Shown here one piece after another: positions 46,937 through 55,248 of a stretch of DNA of 61,842 bases (positions are counted from its first letter, which is position 1; each line of letters begins with the position of its first letter). The notes under the pieces are model-generated. The model saw only the letters and a list, made by a program, of their open reading frames with translations. It made no database searches and was not told the DNA's origin. The stretch covers positions 12,493 through 74,334 of the forward strand of contig PAAV01000059.1 in the NCBI GenBank assembly GCA_002699485.1, read 5' to 3'. The position numbers and the translations under genes are program-made. This DNA is from Chloroflexota bacterium. GTDB taxonomy: Bacteria > Chloroflexota > Dehalococcoidia > Lucifugimonadales > UBA2962.

Positions 46937-47019
46937 AGCTCTACTGATTCAGTAACATATTTCATTTCTTCTTCACCGATTACTGGATCAGCAAATGGCA
47001 TTTTAAGTTTACTGTTCAT
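46930..47019 (-). pseudogene. 5' remnant of a DegT/DnrJ/EryC1-type aminotransferase gene
   Basis: From ATG 47019 to TAA 46930 the minus strand encodes 29 residues, MPFADPVIGEEEMKYVTESV being residues 7-26. This is the typical opening of PLP-dependent NDP-sugar aminotransferases (PF-x-P-x-IGEEE then a helix leading to SGW). The conserved SGW and the rest of the roughly 370-residue enzyme are missing: homology stops at codon 27 and the acetyltransferase ATG follows at 46936. Base composition is AT-rich like the cluster, unlike the gene it joins. The remnant is probably the native gene cut by recombination. Confidence 0.65.
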
Positions 47020-47124
47020 TATTTATCTATCTTACCAATATCTTAAACGTTCATAATAGGCAAAATGTAATCAGCAAAACCGCCCATTTCCTGAATCTTT
47101 ACATTAATTAAATAGATATTTGTA

Positions 47125-47169
47125 AGCACTTTATTTTTAGCAAAGCCAAAAAGATTTGGCTAAAGTGCT
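47125..47169. terminator. Two-tier hairpin downstream of the FkbM methyltransferase gene
   Basis: AGCACTTTA (47125-47133) and TAAAGTGCT (47161-47169) are a perfect 9-bp inverted repeat, enclosing AGCCAAA (47144-47150) and TTTGGCT (47155-47161) with loop AAGA. It begins 23 bases after the FkbM stop. No T-run follows on the minus strand, so termination is plausible, not sure. Confidence 0.45.
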
Positions 47170-47191
47170 ATCTGGAAAATAATTAGTTGAT

Positions 47192-47908
47192 TTAATTTTT
47201 ATTCATTTTATGATTAATAAAAACGGAGTCACCTTGTAAAATCGATCCGTCAGTGGGATGGAGTAATTGGCCTAAATTACCATGAAATCTAAATCCAACC
47301 TTTGCTAATTGGTCATGAACATCATCAAACAAGGGTTGATCTTTGTAAAGAGAGATGTAACTAGTTTCTATAATAATAACCTTAACCTTTTTTATAGTTT
47401 CTTTGCCTCCATCCAAAACTTGTTTCTCTAATCCCTGGACATCTATCTTTAACAAAATATCCGTATCAAGCTCTACGCCATTAAATATTGCATCTAAAGT
47501 TTGTACTTTTACCTTAACGGGAGTTGCATTCTTTGAATGAGGAAAAGCTTTTTTGTGAGACTCTGCCATTTCCAGAATAGACGAACTTTGAGAAAAATCG
47601 TTTGAATACATTTTCGTAGTACCCTTATGATCACTCAGGGCAATGTTGTATGGATTAAATTTAGAAAATGACTTGGTATTAATAAGTAACTGACTATAAG
47701 GCCCTGGTAAAGGTTCAAATGAATAAATAACTGCATCAGGATACAGTTCACTTGCATCAACAGCAAATTGTCCTATATTCGCTCCAACATCGATTACGGT
47801 TTTTATTTCGAAAGACTCTAACCATACGCTTTTTAGATCTCGCTTAGCTTTTCGAATGTCCAGACCAATCAAATTAAATGCTTTTCTAACAAACTTTTTA
47901 TAAACCAT
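47192..47908 (-). CDS. FkbM-family SAM-dependent methyltransferase
   Basis: 238 residues. SAM site is VIDVGANIGQFAVDASELYP (about 38-57), then VYSFEPLPGPYSQL and ILLKIDVQGLEKQVL (about 150-164), the FkbM signature. Enzymes of this family O-methylate sugars or other hydroxyls. ATG at 47908. Co-directional with glycosyltransferases 16 bases upstream, so a glycan hydroxyl is the likely acceptor. Confidence 0.88.
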   Translation of the reverse strand: MVYKKFVRKAFNLIGLDIRKAKRDLKSVWLESFEIKTVIDVGANIGQFAVDASELYPDAVIYSFEPLPGPYSQLLINTKSFSKFNPYNIALSDHKGTTKMYSNDFSQSSSILEMAESHKKAFPHSKNATPVKVKVQTLDAIFNGVELDTDILLKIDVQGLEKQVLDGGKETIKKVKVIIIETSYISLYKDQPLFDDVHDQLAKVGFRFHGNLGQLLHPTDGSILQGDSVFINHKMNKN

Positions 47909-47924
47909 TTTTACTCTTTAATGT

Positions 47925-49037
47925 TTACAGAGATTTATATACTTTAATTGTTTCCATTGCCGTATTGTCCCAGTTATATTGAAAGGCATGTTTCTTAATA
48001 TCATTTATTTCCTTTTCACTTAACTGCTTTTCAACAGCCATCGTCAAAGCGTCAATCAAAGATATTGAATCATTCTGATCAAAATATATAGGTATATCTC
48101 CCGCTATCTCGCGCGTTGTTGGTATATCGGATGCGACCAATTTAGATCCTTTGGCCATAGCCTCAACAATGGGAAATCCGAAGCCTTCATAAAGTGAAGT
48201 ATGTACAACCGCTTCGGACGCAGCATACAGGCCAGAAAGTTCATCATCGGAGATCGAGGAAATCGCCTCAACTCTTTTACTAATACCGTTATCTTTAATA
48301 TAAGTTTCTTCTTCACAATCCCATGGTTTACCAACAGCTATTAGCTTAATCTCATCTCTCTTTTCCCATTTACTGAATGCATCAAGTAGGCAGCTAAAGT
48401 TTTTATAGCCCTTCCTTTCTCCCACAAATAAAATAAAGGGATTATCGGCATTTTCCCTTGTTCCACATTTATAATCATTTTTAAAATTATCTGTAACTCC
48501 TAAGTAAGTAACATGTGTTGATTTTTCATCAACGTCATAAAAGTTTAATACGTCTCTACGAGTGGTTTCAGAAATACATATGATGGCGTCTGCTGTTTCA
48601 GCCGCCCTTCTCTGACCAGATCTAACTTTATCGCCTAATGGACCAGGATATAAATGAGGGAAAATTTCATATATTAGATCATGTATTGTCACGACTTTCA
48701 TTCCAGGCCAAACCTGAGGAATAGTATTATAAGTCGAGTGCCATATAGCATCGTTACCTATTCCAGACATACATCTGGCGCTGAAAGTCTCTAATTCTTC
48801 CCCAATACGTCTAAAAGGTTCGATTTTATGCGTCAATCTACTGAAAGGAGGTACCTTTATTATTGATTTAGCCACATCCTCTAACCAAACCATTTTAGTA
48901 AGTTCCCATGGAGACATGAATGTGAATTTAAACTCATCGTCCATTGCAGACATCCTAGTCAAAATTTCATTAAAATATCTCGCCACTCCACCTATTGGAT
49001 GATGACGAAAAACTATACCATCAAAAATCAAATTCAT
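47925..49037 (-). CDS. Family 4 (group 1) glycosyltransferase
   Basis: About 370 residues, GT-B fold. GGVARYFNEI near the start and the C-terminal donor site NPFILFVGERKGYKN, SDDELSGLYAASEAVVHTSLYEGFGFPIVEAM (given here in parts: SLYEGFGFPIVEAM) with the EGFGFPxxE motif are diagnostic of mannosyl-like GT4 enzymes. The frame runs to a TTG at 49061, inside the upstream gene; ATG 49037, just past that gene's stop, gives the normal N-terminus. Confidence 0.88.
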   Translation of the reverse strand: MNLIFDGIVFRHHPIGGVARYFNEILTRMSAMDDEFKFTFMSPWELTKMVWLEDVAKSIIKVPPFSRLTHKIEPFRRIGEELETFSARCMSGIGNDAIWHSTYNTIPQVWPGMKVVTIHDLIYEIFPHLYPGPLGDKVRSGQRRAAETADAIICISETTRRDVLNFYDVDEKSTHVTYLGVTDNFKNDYKCGTRENADNPFILFVGERKGYKNFSCLLDAFSKWEKRDEIKLIAVGKPWDCEEETYIKDNGISKRVEAISSISDDELSGLYAASEAVVHTSLYEGFGFPIVEAMAKGSKLVASDIPTTREIAGDIPIYFDQNDSISLIDALTMAVEKQLSEKEINDIKKHAFQYNWDNTAMETIKVYKSL

Positions 49038-49047
49038 AATAAGTTCT

Positions 49048-49914
49048 TTAAGGCTTACCAATCACTATCAATTCCCCTGCCAAAGAGGTTCTATGGTCCA
49101 GAGAAATTATTCGCAAATCCGTATTTCCAATTAATCGGTGAATAGATTTATCTGTATATATGTAGGTGTGTTCAACATCATCAAAAATTTTTTCGAATTG
49201 CTCCCCAAATGGTGGTTTTACAGCATATCGATCTATAGCAGTTTGTAAGATTGCCACGCCCCCTGGTTCAAGATGCTCGGATATGGCATTCATAAAGCTT
49301 AATGGCTCCATACTATGTTCTAAAACGTCAAAAGAAAGGAAAAGATTGGCTTTTGGCAGAGATATTTCAGGGAATATGCCTTGATGAACATTTAATTGCA
49401 GATTTTGTCTCAACCAATGAACCACATCCATATTCGCCTCGACTCCGACACAATCATATCCTTTTAACTCTAGTTCTTTCAGCATCACGCCTGGAGCGCA
49501 TCCTACTTCTATAACAACACCTTTATCGGGGCCATATTTCAACACCATTTCAACCCATTTATCCAATCTTCCGTCAACTCTATAGAGTTCTCCACGTTTA
49601 TCGATTGAAGGATGACCTCCAAACCTCTGTCGATCATGCCAATATTTATCTAAACCATATATGTCCGTTAGTTTAGAAGGGTCAGGTGGGCATTTATTTA
49701 CATAAGTACCACACTCTATACATACACCGTAACTTTTATGCATATCATATTCTGCAAGATTCCCACCACACCAACATTTGCTACGTATTATCCTTGGTAT
49801 ATTTTTAAACTGGGAATTTAATTTGTATCGGTTGATCGAAATCAAAAGGATATTTAATAGTGAATGAGCACTGCGTAATGGATGCTTAAAATGTTCTAAT
49901 CTAGGCCTTTTCAT
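49048..49914 (-). CDS. Zinc-ribbon class I SAM-dependent methyltransferase
   Basis: 288 residues. N-terminal four-cysteine knuckle (CWCGG and CIECG, about 47-73), then a methyltransferase domain with VVIEVGCAPGVMLKELEL (about 133-150) and FLSFDVLEHSMEP, the Methyltransf_23 pattern often seen in C-methyltransferases and other glycan-cluster enzymes. The zinc-ribbon plus methyltransferase layout resembles NDP-keto-sugar C-methyltransferases (for example TylCIII/NovU type). Assignment to sugar C-methylation is inference. ATG at 49914 overlaps the previous gene's end by 4 bases. Confidence 0.75.
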   Translation of the reverse strand: MKRPRLEHFKHPLRSAHSLLNILLISINRYKLNSQFKNIPRIIRSKCWCGGNLAEYDMHKSYGVCIECGTYVNKCPPDPSKLTDIYGLDKYWHDRQRFGGHPSIDKRGELYRVDGRLDKWVEMVLKYGPDKGVVIEVGCAPGVMLKELELKGYDCVGVEANMDVVHWLRQNLQLNVHQGIFPEISLPKANLFLSFDVLEHSMEPLSFMNAISEHLEPGGVAILQTAIDRYAVKPPFGEQFEKIFDDVEHTYIYTDKSIHRLIGNTDLRIISLDHRTSLAGELIVIGKP

Positions 49915-51026
49915 AATTGATTGGATACTATTTCCGTTAATTCTTGCATGATATGCAAGTAATTATGGCTGGTTTTAGTTCGTCGCTGCCCATTTATAGA
50001 AATTATCTCTCTTTGCTCATCCTCTTTAAGATATTTTTTAATTTGTCCAATGCAGTCTTCAGCATTAGTATATACAAGAATTTCCTTGCCAATTTCAAAT
50101 TTATCCGATAGGCCTGGAAGGTTGTCAGTTATTAATAAAGCTCCTAAACCTGTGGATTCGTACAATCGGAAATTATTAGCGTACGGCATAATTGCTCCAT
50201 GATGATTCAGCGTTATTTTGCTCCTAGCGATTATTTCATACATTTCCTTTCCCCAGGCCTCACCCCTCCAAGATTTATAAATATTAGGATATTTATTTAA
50301 ATTGCTGTGATAAGGACCCCAGATTTTTACGTCTACTTCACTCGAGACAGCTTCCAGGAATTCTAGACGACTACTGTGAATATTAGAAAATGAACCGATA
50401 AAACTTACAGAGATATCCTTTTTAAATTTATCCGCTAATCCAATAAGATCAGTATCAAAACCAAGTGGGAAATATTTGCATGGTATTGATTTTGAAGAAA
50501 ACCAATCAACAGTAGGCATAAAAGAAGACAGCATTAGATCATATTCTTTCCAATTCCGTCTATCATCTAAAGGTGACGCTGCATGTTGCCCAATCAATAG
50601 CCCGTAGTGAGTTTTAATATCGGAAAAAAAACCTTCACTCATTAAGCTAACATCAAAATTTACAATTACGTCAGGTTTAATTAACTCTATTTGTTTGGAA
50701 AGCGCAACTTGAAGCCATTTTTTTGATTCTGTAACCCAAGGTATTACTGATTTCTTATAACCAATTTTCCAACGTTCTGTTAGTTTGATATCAATATTAT
50801 TTTCCTTGCACCACGTGAACTGAAACAACATATTGTTTGCATGTATTTCTGTAGATTTATGCTTAAGCTTATTTAGATATTTACTATAAACAGCCGAAAC
50901 GCCAAATAGAGTTTTCTCATGTAAATCAAGTTGAGTTTGATAGCTACAATCATCTAAATTCTTATATTGACCATAAAACCAACTAAGAAAGGCAGGATAA
51001 TCAGTATTGATGATCAAATATCGCAA
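49911..51026 (-). CDS. CgeB-like glycosyltransferase
   Basis: 371 residues resembling the CgeB/DUF3880-glycosyltransferase family. The N-terminal half contains LIGQHAASP and PLGFDTDL, the C-terminal half FIGSFSNIHSSRLEFLE, then NHHGAIMPYANNFRLYESTGLGALLITD, quoted here only as NNFRLYESTGLGALLITD, and the final EILVYTNAEDC segment, as in family members that modify surface glycans. TTG start at 51026. Substrate unknown. Confidence 0.75.
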   Translation of the reverse strand: MRYLIINTDYPAFLSWFYGQYKNLDDCSYQTQLDLHEKTLFGVSAVYSKYLNKLKHKSTEIHANNMLFQFTWCKENNIDIKLTERWKIGYKKSVIPWVTESKKWLQVALSKQIELIKPDVIVNFDVSLMSEGFFSDIKTHYGLLIGQHAASPLDDRRNWKEYDLMLSSFMPTVDWFSSKSIPCKYFPLGFDTDLIGLADKFKKDISVSFIGSFSNIHSSRLEFLEAVSSEVDVKIWGPYHSNLNKYPNIYKSWRGEAWGKEMYEIIARSKITLNHHGAIMPYANNFRLYESTGLGALLITDNLPGLSDKFEIGKEILVYTNAEDCIGQIKKYLKEDEQREIISINGQRRTKTSHNYLHIMQELTEIVSNQL

Positions 51027-51043
51027 ATTAAACTGCTCGGTAT

Positions 51044-52141
51044 TTAATCATCAGTCTGTGTAATCAAGCTGAAAACAGGCATGAAGTCTTGATGATAATA
51101 ATGAGATGAAGTTAACAAACTTTTCAATAAATTGGCATTTAAATCATTATTATTCCTGGCGATTATAGATAAACACAATTTAAGAAGCCTTCGAAAATTC
51201 ACTGGATCCTTCTCAGCACAATTTGCAGGATATCTAGAACCATACTGGGAGTTTAAACCTCCTGAAAAATGCTTCCAGAATCCTGAGTCGAATTCGTCTA
51301 AAGCTACATCCATTGCTATGCTGTCTTTAGCAACCAGTTCCATCGAAATAATTTTTCTCAAATTATTTATGGCTTGTGACCATTTAGGATGGATTAACAT
51401 AGAATAAAAACTTACTTTATTCCAGTCTAGCACCCGATTGGCTTGATCTTGATGCATTATCGTTAACCTATCAAGAACGCCAATTTTACCCTTTATCACT
51501 ATTAAAGCAGAAGGTAAAAATTCCGACCCTATATATCTCAATGGAACGGCATCAAAGTGTTCGTACACTTCTACCCAATCTTTAGTACGAATCACGGAGT
51601 ATAACGGAGAAATTGCATGCTCAGCATATGTTTTCCACCGATCAACGCCTTTATCTGACTCTATTGCATAATATGGAATACGCTTAACATATGATACTTC
51701 CCCTGTATCGAGATCATTTGAAACTTCAAAATCTAATCTTGCACCACAAAACCCTGAATAACCGGGGGTTTTATCCAATGCTTGCGCACATGCCAACAAT
51801 GATTGAGGAATTAAGAAATCATCATCTCCTGACGCTACAATAAATTCTGTTTTGACTAGTCTTAACAGTTTTTTGAAAGCTATCGCTTCACCAGAAAATC
51901 CAATCCAATCTACTTTGGCTTTCTGCTCAGGTTTAGGGCAGTCAATTAAATCTAGATCGAGATTTTTTTTGTATCGTTTAACTGTTTGAAGATTTTTGCT
52001 TGCATGATTACCACTACTTGAATCTCCAATAAGAATTTTGCCTTGAAAGTTCAATGAATCGTAATATCTGAGAGTACGTTCCAAAAACCCACTTCTGTTC
52101 AAAGTCGGTATTAATATAGAAATTTCTTGTGATGTGACCAT
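51044..52141 (-). CDS. Family 2 glycosyltransferase (TIGR00180-like)
   Basis: 365 residues. GT-A start ISILIPTLNRSGFLERTLRYY (8-28, given in part), ILIGDSSSGN and DxD-like SGDDDFLIP near 107-114. The set of motifs matches the TIGR00180 glycosyltransferase group found in surface polysaccharide clusters. ATG at 52141, 12 bases after the epimerase stop. Confidence 0.8.
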   Translation of the reverse strand: MVTSQEISILIPTLNRSGFLERTLRYYDSLNFQGKILIGDSSSGNHASKNLQTVKRYKKNLDLDLIDCPKPEQKAKVDWIGFSGEAIAFKKLLRLVKTEFIVASGDDDFLIPQSLLACAQALDKTPGYSGFCGARLDFEVSNDLDTGEVSYVKRIPYYAIESDKGVDRWKTYAEHAISPLYSVIRTKDWVEVYEHFDAVPLRYIGSEFLPSALIVIKGKIGVLDRLTIMHQDQANRVLDWNKVSFYSMLIHPKWSQAINNLRKIISMELVAKDSIAMDVALDEFDSGFWKHFSGGLNSQYGSRYPANCAEKDPVNFRRLLKLCLSIIARNNNDLNANLLKSLLTSSHYYHQDFMPVFSLITQTDD

Positions 52142-52153
52142 GCAGTGTTGCGC

Positions 52154-53119
52154 CTAACCGAACTGTCGATACCATTTCATAGTTCTTTCCAAGCCCTCGT
52201 CTATGGCAGTTAACGAACCCAATTTTAAAGATGAAACAGAATGATTAATGTCAACCAAGCGCACAGGAATCATACTAGGTTTCTTAGAATCATAAATTAT
52301 CTCAGGGTTCTCATATCCGTCTATTCTTAAAAGTTTTGCAAGGATTTGTTTTACGCTAAAACCTTGACCATAACCAATGTTCATCGCAGTGTAATGGTCC
52401 AGTGTCTCAATTGCAGTAATAATAATGTTAACTAAATCGTCTACGTAAATAATGTCTCTTATGTCATTGCCATCACCCCATACAACGATTGGTGATTGTC
52501 GTTCAATTACTTTGCGCATAAGTGCAGCCGTAACATGAGAGGTTTCAGGGTTAAAGTCATCAAAAGGTCCATACACGTTGGTTGGCCTTATAACAATTGT
52601 GGTCATTGGGTTTTCTAATTTTTCCCCATACATCCGACACATTATTTCTCCGAACCTCTTCATCCAACCAACAAAATAATACGATTCGTAAGGATCTCCA
52701 TCAAACATTTCAGATTCAGTTACCGGCCTATCACCAGTAGGCGGATATGCAGCGCTGCTGCTAATCCATAAGAATTTTGAAACTTTGCTCTCGTACGCAG
52801 CATGTAGAATTTGGGAATTCATTACAACATTTGGAGTTACATGGCTCAAAGGGCTTTTCTTCATAACTGCAGCACCTGATGTATTTGCCGCGCACATAAA
52901 TACGTAATCACAATTTTTGACAACTCGATAACAATCATCCAGAGATGTTAAATCTGCTTTGACATATTCAACGCTCGGATTAGGCATACTTGGTTCATTG
53001 TCATGTAATGTCCCTCTAACATCATAGCCTTGCTTCACTAACTGATTTACTAGATTACTTCCAATCAATCCTGTAGCCCCAGCTACCAACACTTTATTTT
53101 TATTTGAAAAACTAGACAT
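52154..53119 (-). CDS. Extended SDR NDP-sugar epimerase/reductase (fucose synthase-like), copy 1
   Basis: 321 residues. NAD(P)-binding GATGLIG at 14-20, WISSSAAYPP for the catalytic Ser, RPTNVYGPFDDFNPE and VWGDGNDIRDIIYVDDL, which are closest to GDP-fucose synthase and related 4-keto-6-deoxy reductases. The active-site lysine is Lys154 (GWMKR), but the residue four before it, where the catalytic Tyr of YxxxK should be, is Val150; Tyr147 and Tyr148 are near. ATG at 53119. Paralogous to the next gene. Substrate may be the GDP-4-keto sugar made by the dehydratase of this cluster. Confidence 0.85.
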   Translation of the reverse strand: MSSFSNKNKVLVAGATGLIGSNLVNQLVKQGYDVRGTLHDNEPSMPNPSVEYVKADLTSLDDCYRVVKNCDYVFMCAANTSGAAVMKKSPLSHVTPNVVMNSQILHAAYESKVSKFLWISSSAAYPPTGDRPVTESEMFDGDPYESYYFVGWMKRFGEIMCRMYGEKLENPMTTIVIRPTNVYGPFDDFNPETSHVTAALMRKVIERQSPIVVWGDGNDIRDIIYVDDLVNIIITAIETLDHYTAMNIGYGQGFSVKQILAKLLRIDGYENPEIIYDSKKPSMIPVRLVDINHSVSSLKLGSLTAIDEGLERTMKWYRQFG

Positions 53120-53153
53120 TTAAAATTACAAAGTTGATCTAATTGACCTAAAT

Positions 53154-54143
53154 CTATTCCTTAAAATAATTAACTTTACTTAGATGCTCTGACTGGTTTT
53201 CTTGATACCATTTCCAAGTTTGTGTTAACCCATCCAGCAGGCTGGTGGCAGGGCTATATCCCAACAATTTACTAGCTTTAGATATATCCATTGTTCTGGT
53301 TGAAAAACCAGAAGATTTATTAGTATCAAATACATATTCGAAATCAATGAAGCTATTAAGGGTTTCAACTAATTCTTTAATTGAACATGGTTTACCACTT
53401 CCAAGATTAACAAATCCGGAATTTGTACCATAATACATAGCCAATATCATTCCAAAAGCTACATCTTTGCTGAATGCAAAATCTCGAATTGCTGATCCAT
53501 CCCCCCAGACAATAAGGGGCTTTTCTCCAGAATTAATTCTTGACATCAATGCCGGTATAACCATGGCGTTCTTAGCATCAAAGTTATCACCGGGGCCATA
53601 AACGTTTGATGGCCTAACCACTGAAAAATTTTCCAACCCATACTCTTCTCGATATGCTTTAATTTGAAATTCTGCAATACGTTTTGCCCAACCTGGATAA
53701 AGATCCATTGGCGGTTTTTCAACAGTGTCTTCAGATTCTTTGAATACATCTGATTGAGCATATGCACCAATAGAGCTTGTATATAACACTTTAGTAGCGC
53801 TACTTAATCTTGCAGCCTCTAACAAATTTGTATTCATCATCAAAAGTGGAACAAAAAAACTTGCAGGCTTAGTCTTTGTTACATCTACAGACCCTTTTAT
53901 TCCTGCAAGGTGAAATATGTATTCAACTTCAGTACAGATTTGTTTACAAAATTCAAAACTGGTTAAATCACCATATATATGTTTAACCCTACTATCCAAA
54001 TCGATCTTGTCTAGCGAAACAATATGAACATTCGCCTGTGCATTGACAAGAATTTCGACTAGTTGCCTACCAATCAATCCAGTGCCGCCGGTAACGACTA
54101 CTTGTTTGTTTTTAAAAGTTGAAAGAATCTCTTTATCAATCAC
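53154..54143 (-). CDS. Extended SDR NDP-sugar epimerase/reductase, copy 2
   Basis: 329 residues. GGTGLIGR at 19-26, LYTSSIGAYAQ, RPSNVYGPGDNFDAKN and VWGDGSAIRDFAFSKD. Same family as the neighbouring copy, including a lysine at 154 (GWAKR) with Pro150 rather than Tyr four residues before it and Tyr149 five before. GTG start at 54143. Tandem duplication followed by divergence is likely. One copy may be an epimerase and the other a reductase. Confidence 0.85.
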   Translation of the reverse strand: MIDKEILSTFKNKQVVVTGGTGLIGRQLVEILVNAQANVHIVSLDKIDLDSRVKHIYGDLTSFEFCKQICTEVEYIFHLAGIKGSVDVTKTKPASFFVPLLMMNTNLLEAARLSSATKVLYTSSIGAYAQSDVFKESEDTVEKPPMDLYPGWAKRIAEFQIKAYREEYGLENFSVVRPSNVYGPGDNFDAKNAMVIPALMSRINSGEKPLIVWGDGSAIRDFAFSKDVAFGMILAMYYGTNSGFVNLGSGKPCSIKELVETLNSFIDFEYVFDTNKSSGFSTRTMDISKASKLLGYSPATSLLDGLTQTWKWYQENQSEHLSKVNYFKE

Positions 54144-54468
54144 AGTTTTTCTCGCTCATTCTAAGTTCTTGATTAATACAACGTTTATAATTTTTATTAG
54201 TTACCATCTTCTATTCTTGGTTTTAATAGCCAATATAAGAATTGAATTACAGTACATTGTTAATCCATAAAATAAATATATTAGATTCCTAGTCCATCTA
54301 AGAGGTGTTTTTGCCAAACTAATTAGATTAATCTTGCCCATTGACCAAAAAACTCAAGCCGGCGAAGGGGTTATCAGGTAACGATATATTTAGCACCAAA
54401 CAATCCATGTGGGTTGATAAAATTAGCATATGCTCCGTTCTTTGCTATATAAATTTTGAGACTTTAAA
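54144..54468. other. 325-base gap in the glycan cluster, no recognised gene
   Basis: Strongly AT-rich spacer between the copy 2 epimerase and the TylF-like methyltransferase. On the minus strand an ORF of 33 codons (ATG 54429 to TAA 54328) has GGAG three bases before its ATG, but no recognisable family. No clear promoter, terminator or repeat found. It may hold a promoter for the downstream half of the cluster. Confidence 0.5.
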
Positions 54469-55242
54469 TTACTCGACAATGAAGTACGAAGTGCGAGATG
54501 TAAAGGGAGATCGCTGTAGTCGTATGTTACGGAGACCTACTGTCTCTGCTAAGGCTATTGTCTCACCGGGAGAATCATGATCATTAAGCTCATCAAACGC
54601 TACAATACTACCTTTAACTAACCGGTCTTTTATTATCTCGAGACAGGCTTTAGTTGGCTCATAAATATCTAAATCAAAGTAGGCCATAGCTACGATCGTT
54701 TCTGGCTTTCGTTTCATATAGGCTGGTAGTTCAATACAAACGTCTCCTGCGATTAAATCTACTTTAGATATATGGCCAGCAGGATTATCTTTTTCATGAC
54801 AACGCAAAACTTTCTCTAGGTAACCTGGATAATCATCTGAAACTGCAAGATTATTTGGTCTCATCATTTCTTGAGACCCGTCTTCGGGTGCTACTGAAGG
54901 AAAGCCAGTAAATGTATCACAAGCTATAACCCTACGATGTCGATTAAAGGGTTCATATATTCCACGTAAGGCAGTAAAAATTGCAGCGTTTTGCCCCCAA
55001 CGAGTGCCAAAGTCAAAAATACTACCATGCACGTCTGTTATTTTGCTATATAAAAGATTCATAAACAAAATTCGGGATAAATTTTTCGAATTGATAAATA
55101 AACCTAGATTTGCCAATATCTCATCATCATTTATTGGATGGTTCTTATATAAATCAAGAAGTTCGGACCGTACATCTTGTTCTTCTTCACTAGAATAGTT
55201 CCATAAACCGGACTTATTTTCTTGACGTTTTTGTTTTTTCAT
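54469..55242 (-). CDS. TylF/MycF-like SAM-dependent O-methyltransferase
   Basis: 257 residues of the macrocin O-methyltransferase (TylF) superfamily, Mg-dependent sugar O-methyltransferases. SAM site IFDFGTRWGQNAAIF (about 96-110), ACDTFTGFPSV for the conserved acidic loop, and AYFDLDIYEPTKACLEI (about 190-206) with metal-binding Asp residues. ATG at 55242. Stop is followed by the 325-base gap. Sugar O-methylation is the likely role. Confidence 0.8.
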   Translation of the reverse strand: MKKQKRQENKSGLWNYSSEEEQDVRSELLDLYKNHPINDDEILANLGLFINSKNLSRILFMNLLYSKITDVHGSIFDFGTRWGQNAAIFTALRGIYEPFNRHRRVIACDTFTGFPSVAPEDGSQEMMRPNNLAVSDDYPGYLEKVLRCHEKDNPAGHISKVDLIAGDVCIELPAYMKRKPETIVAMAYFDLDIYEPTKACLEIIKDRLVKGSIVAFDELNDHDSPGETIALAETVGLRNIRLQRSPFTSRTSYFIVE

Positions 55243-55248
55243 TTTCTT

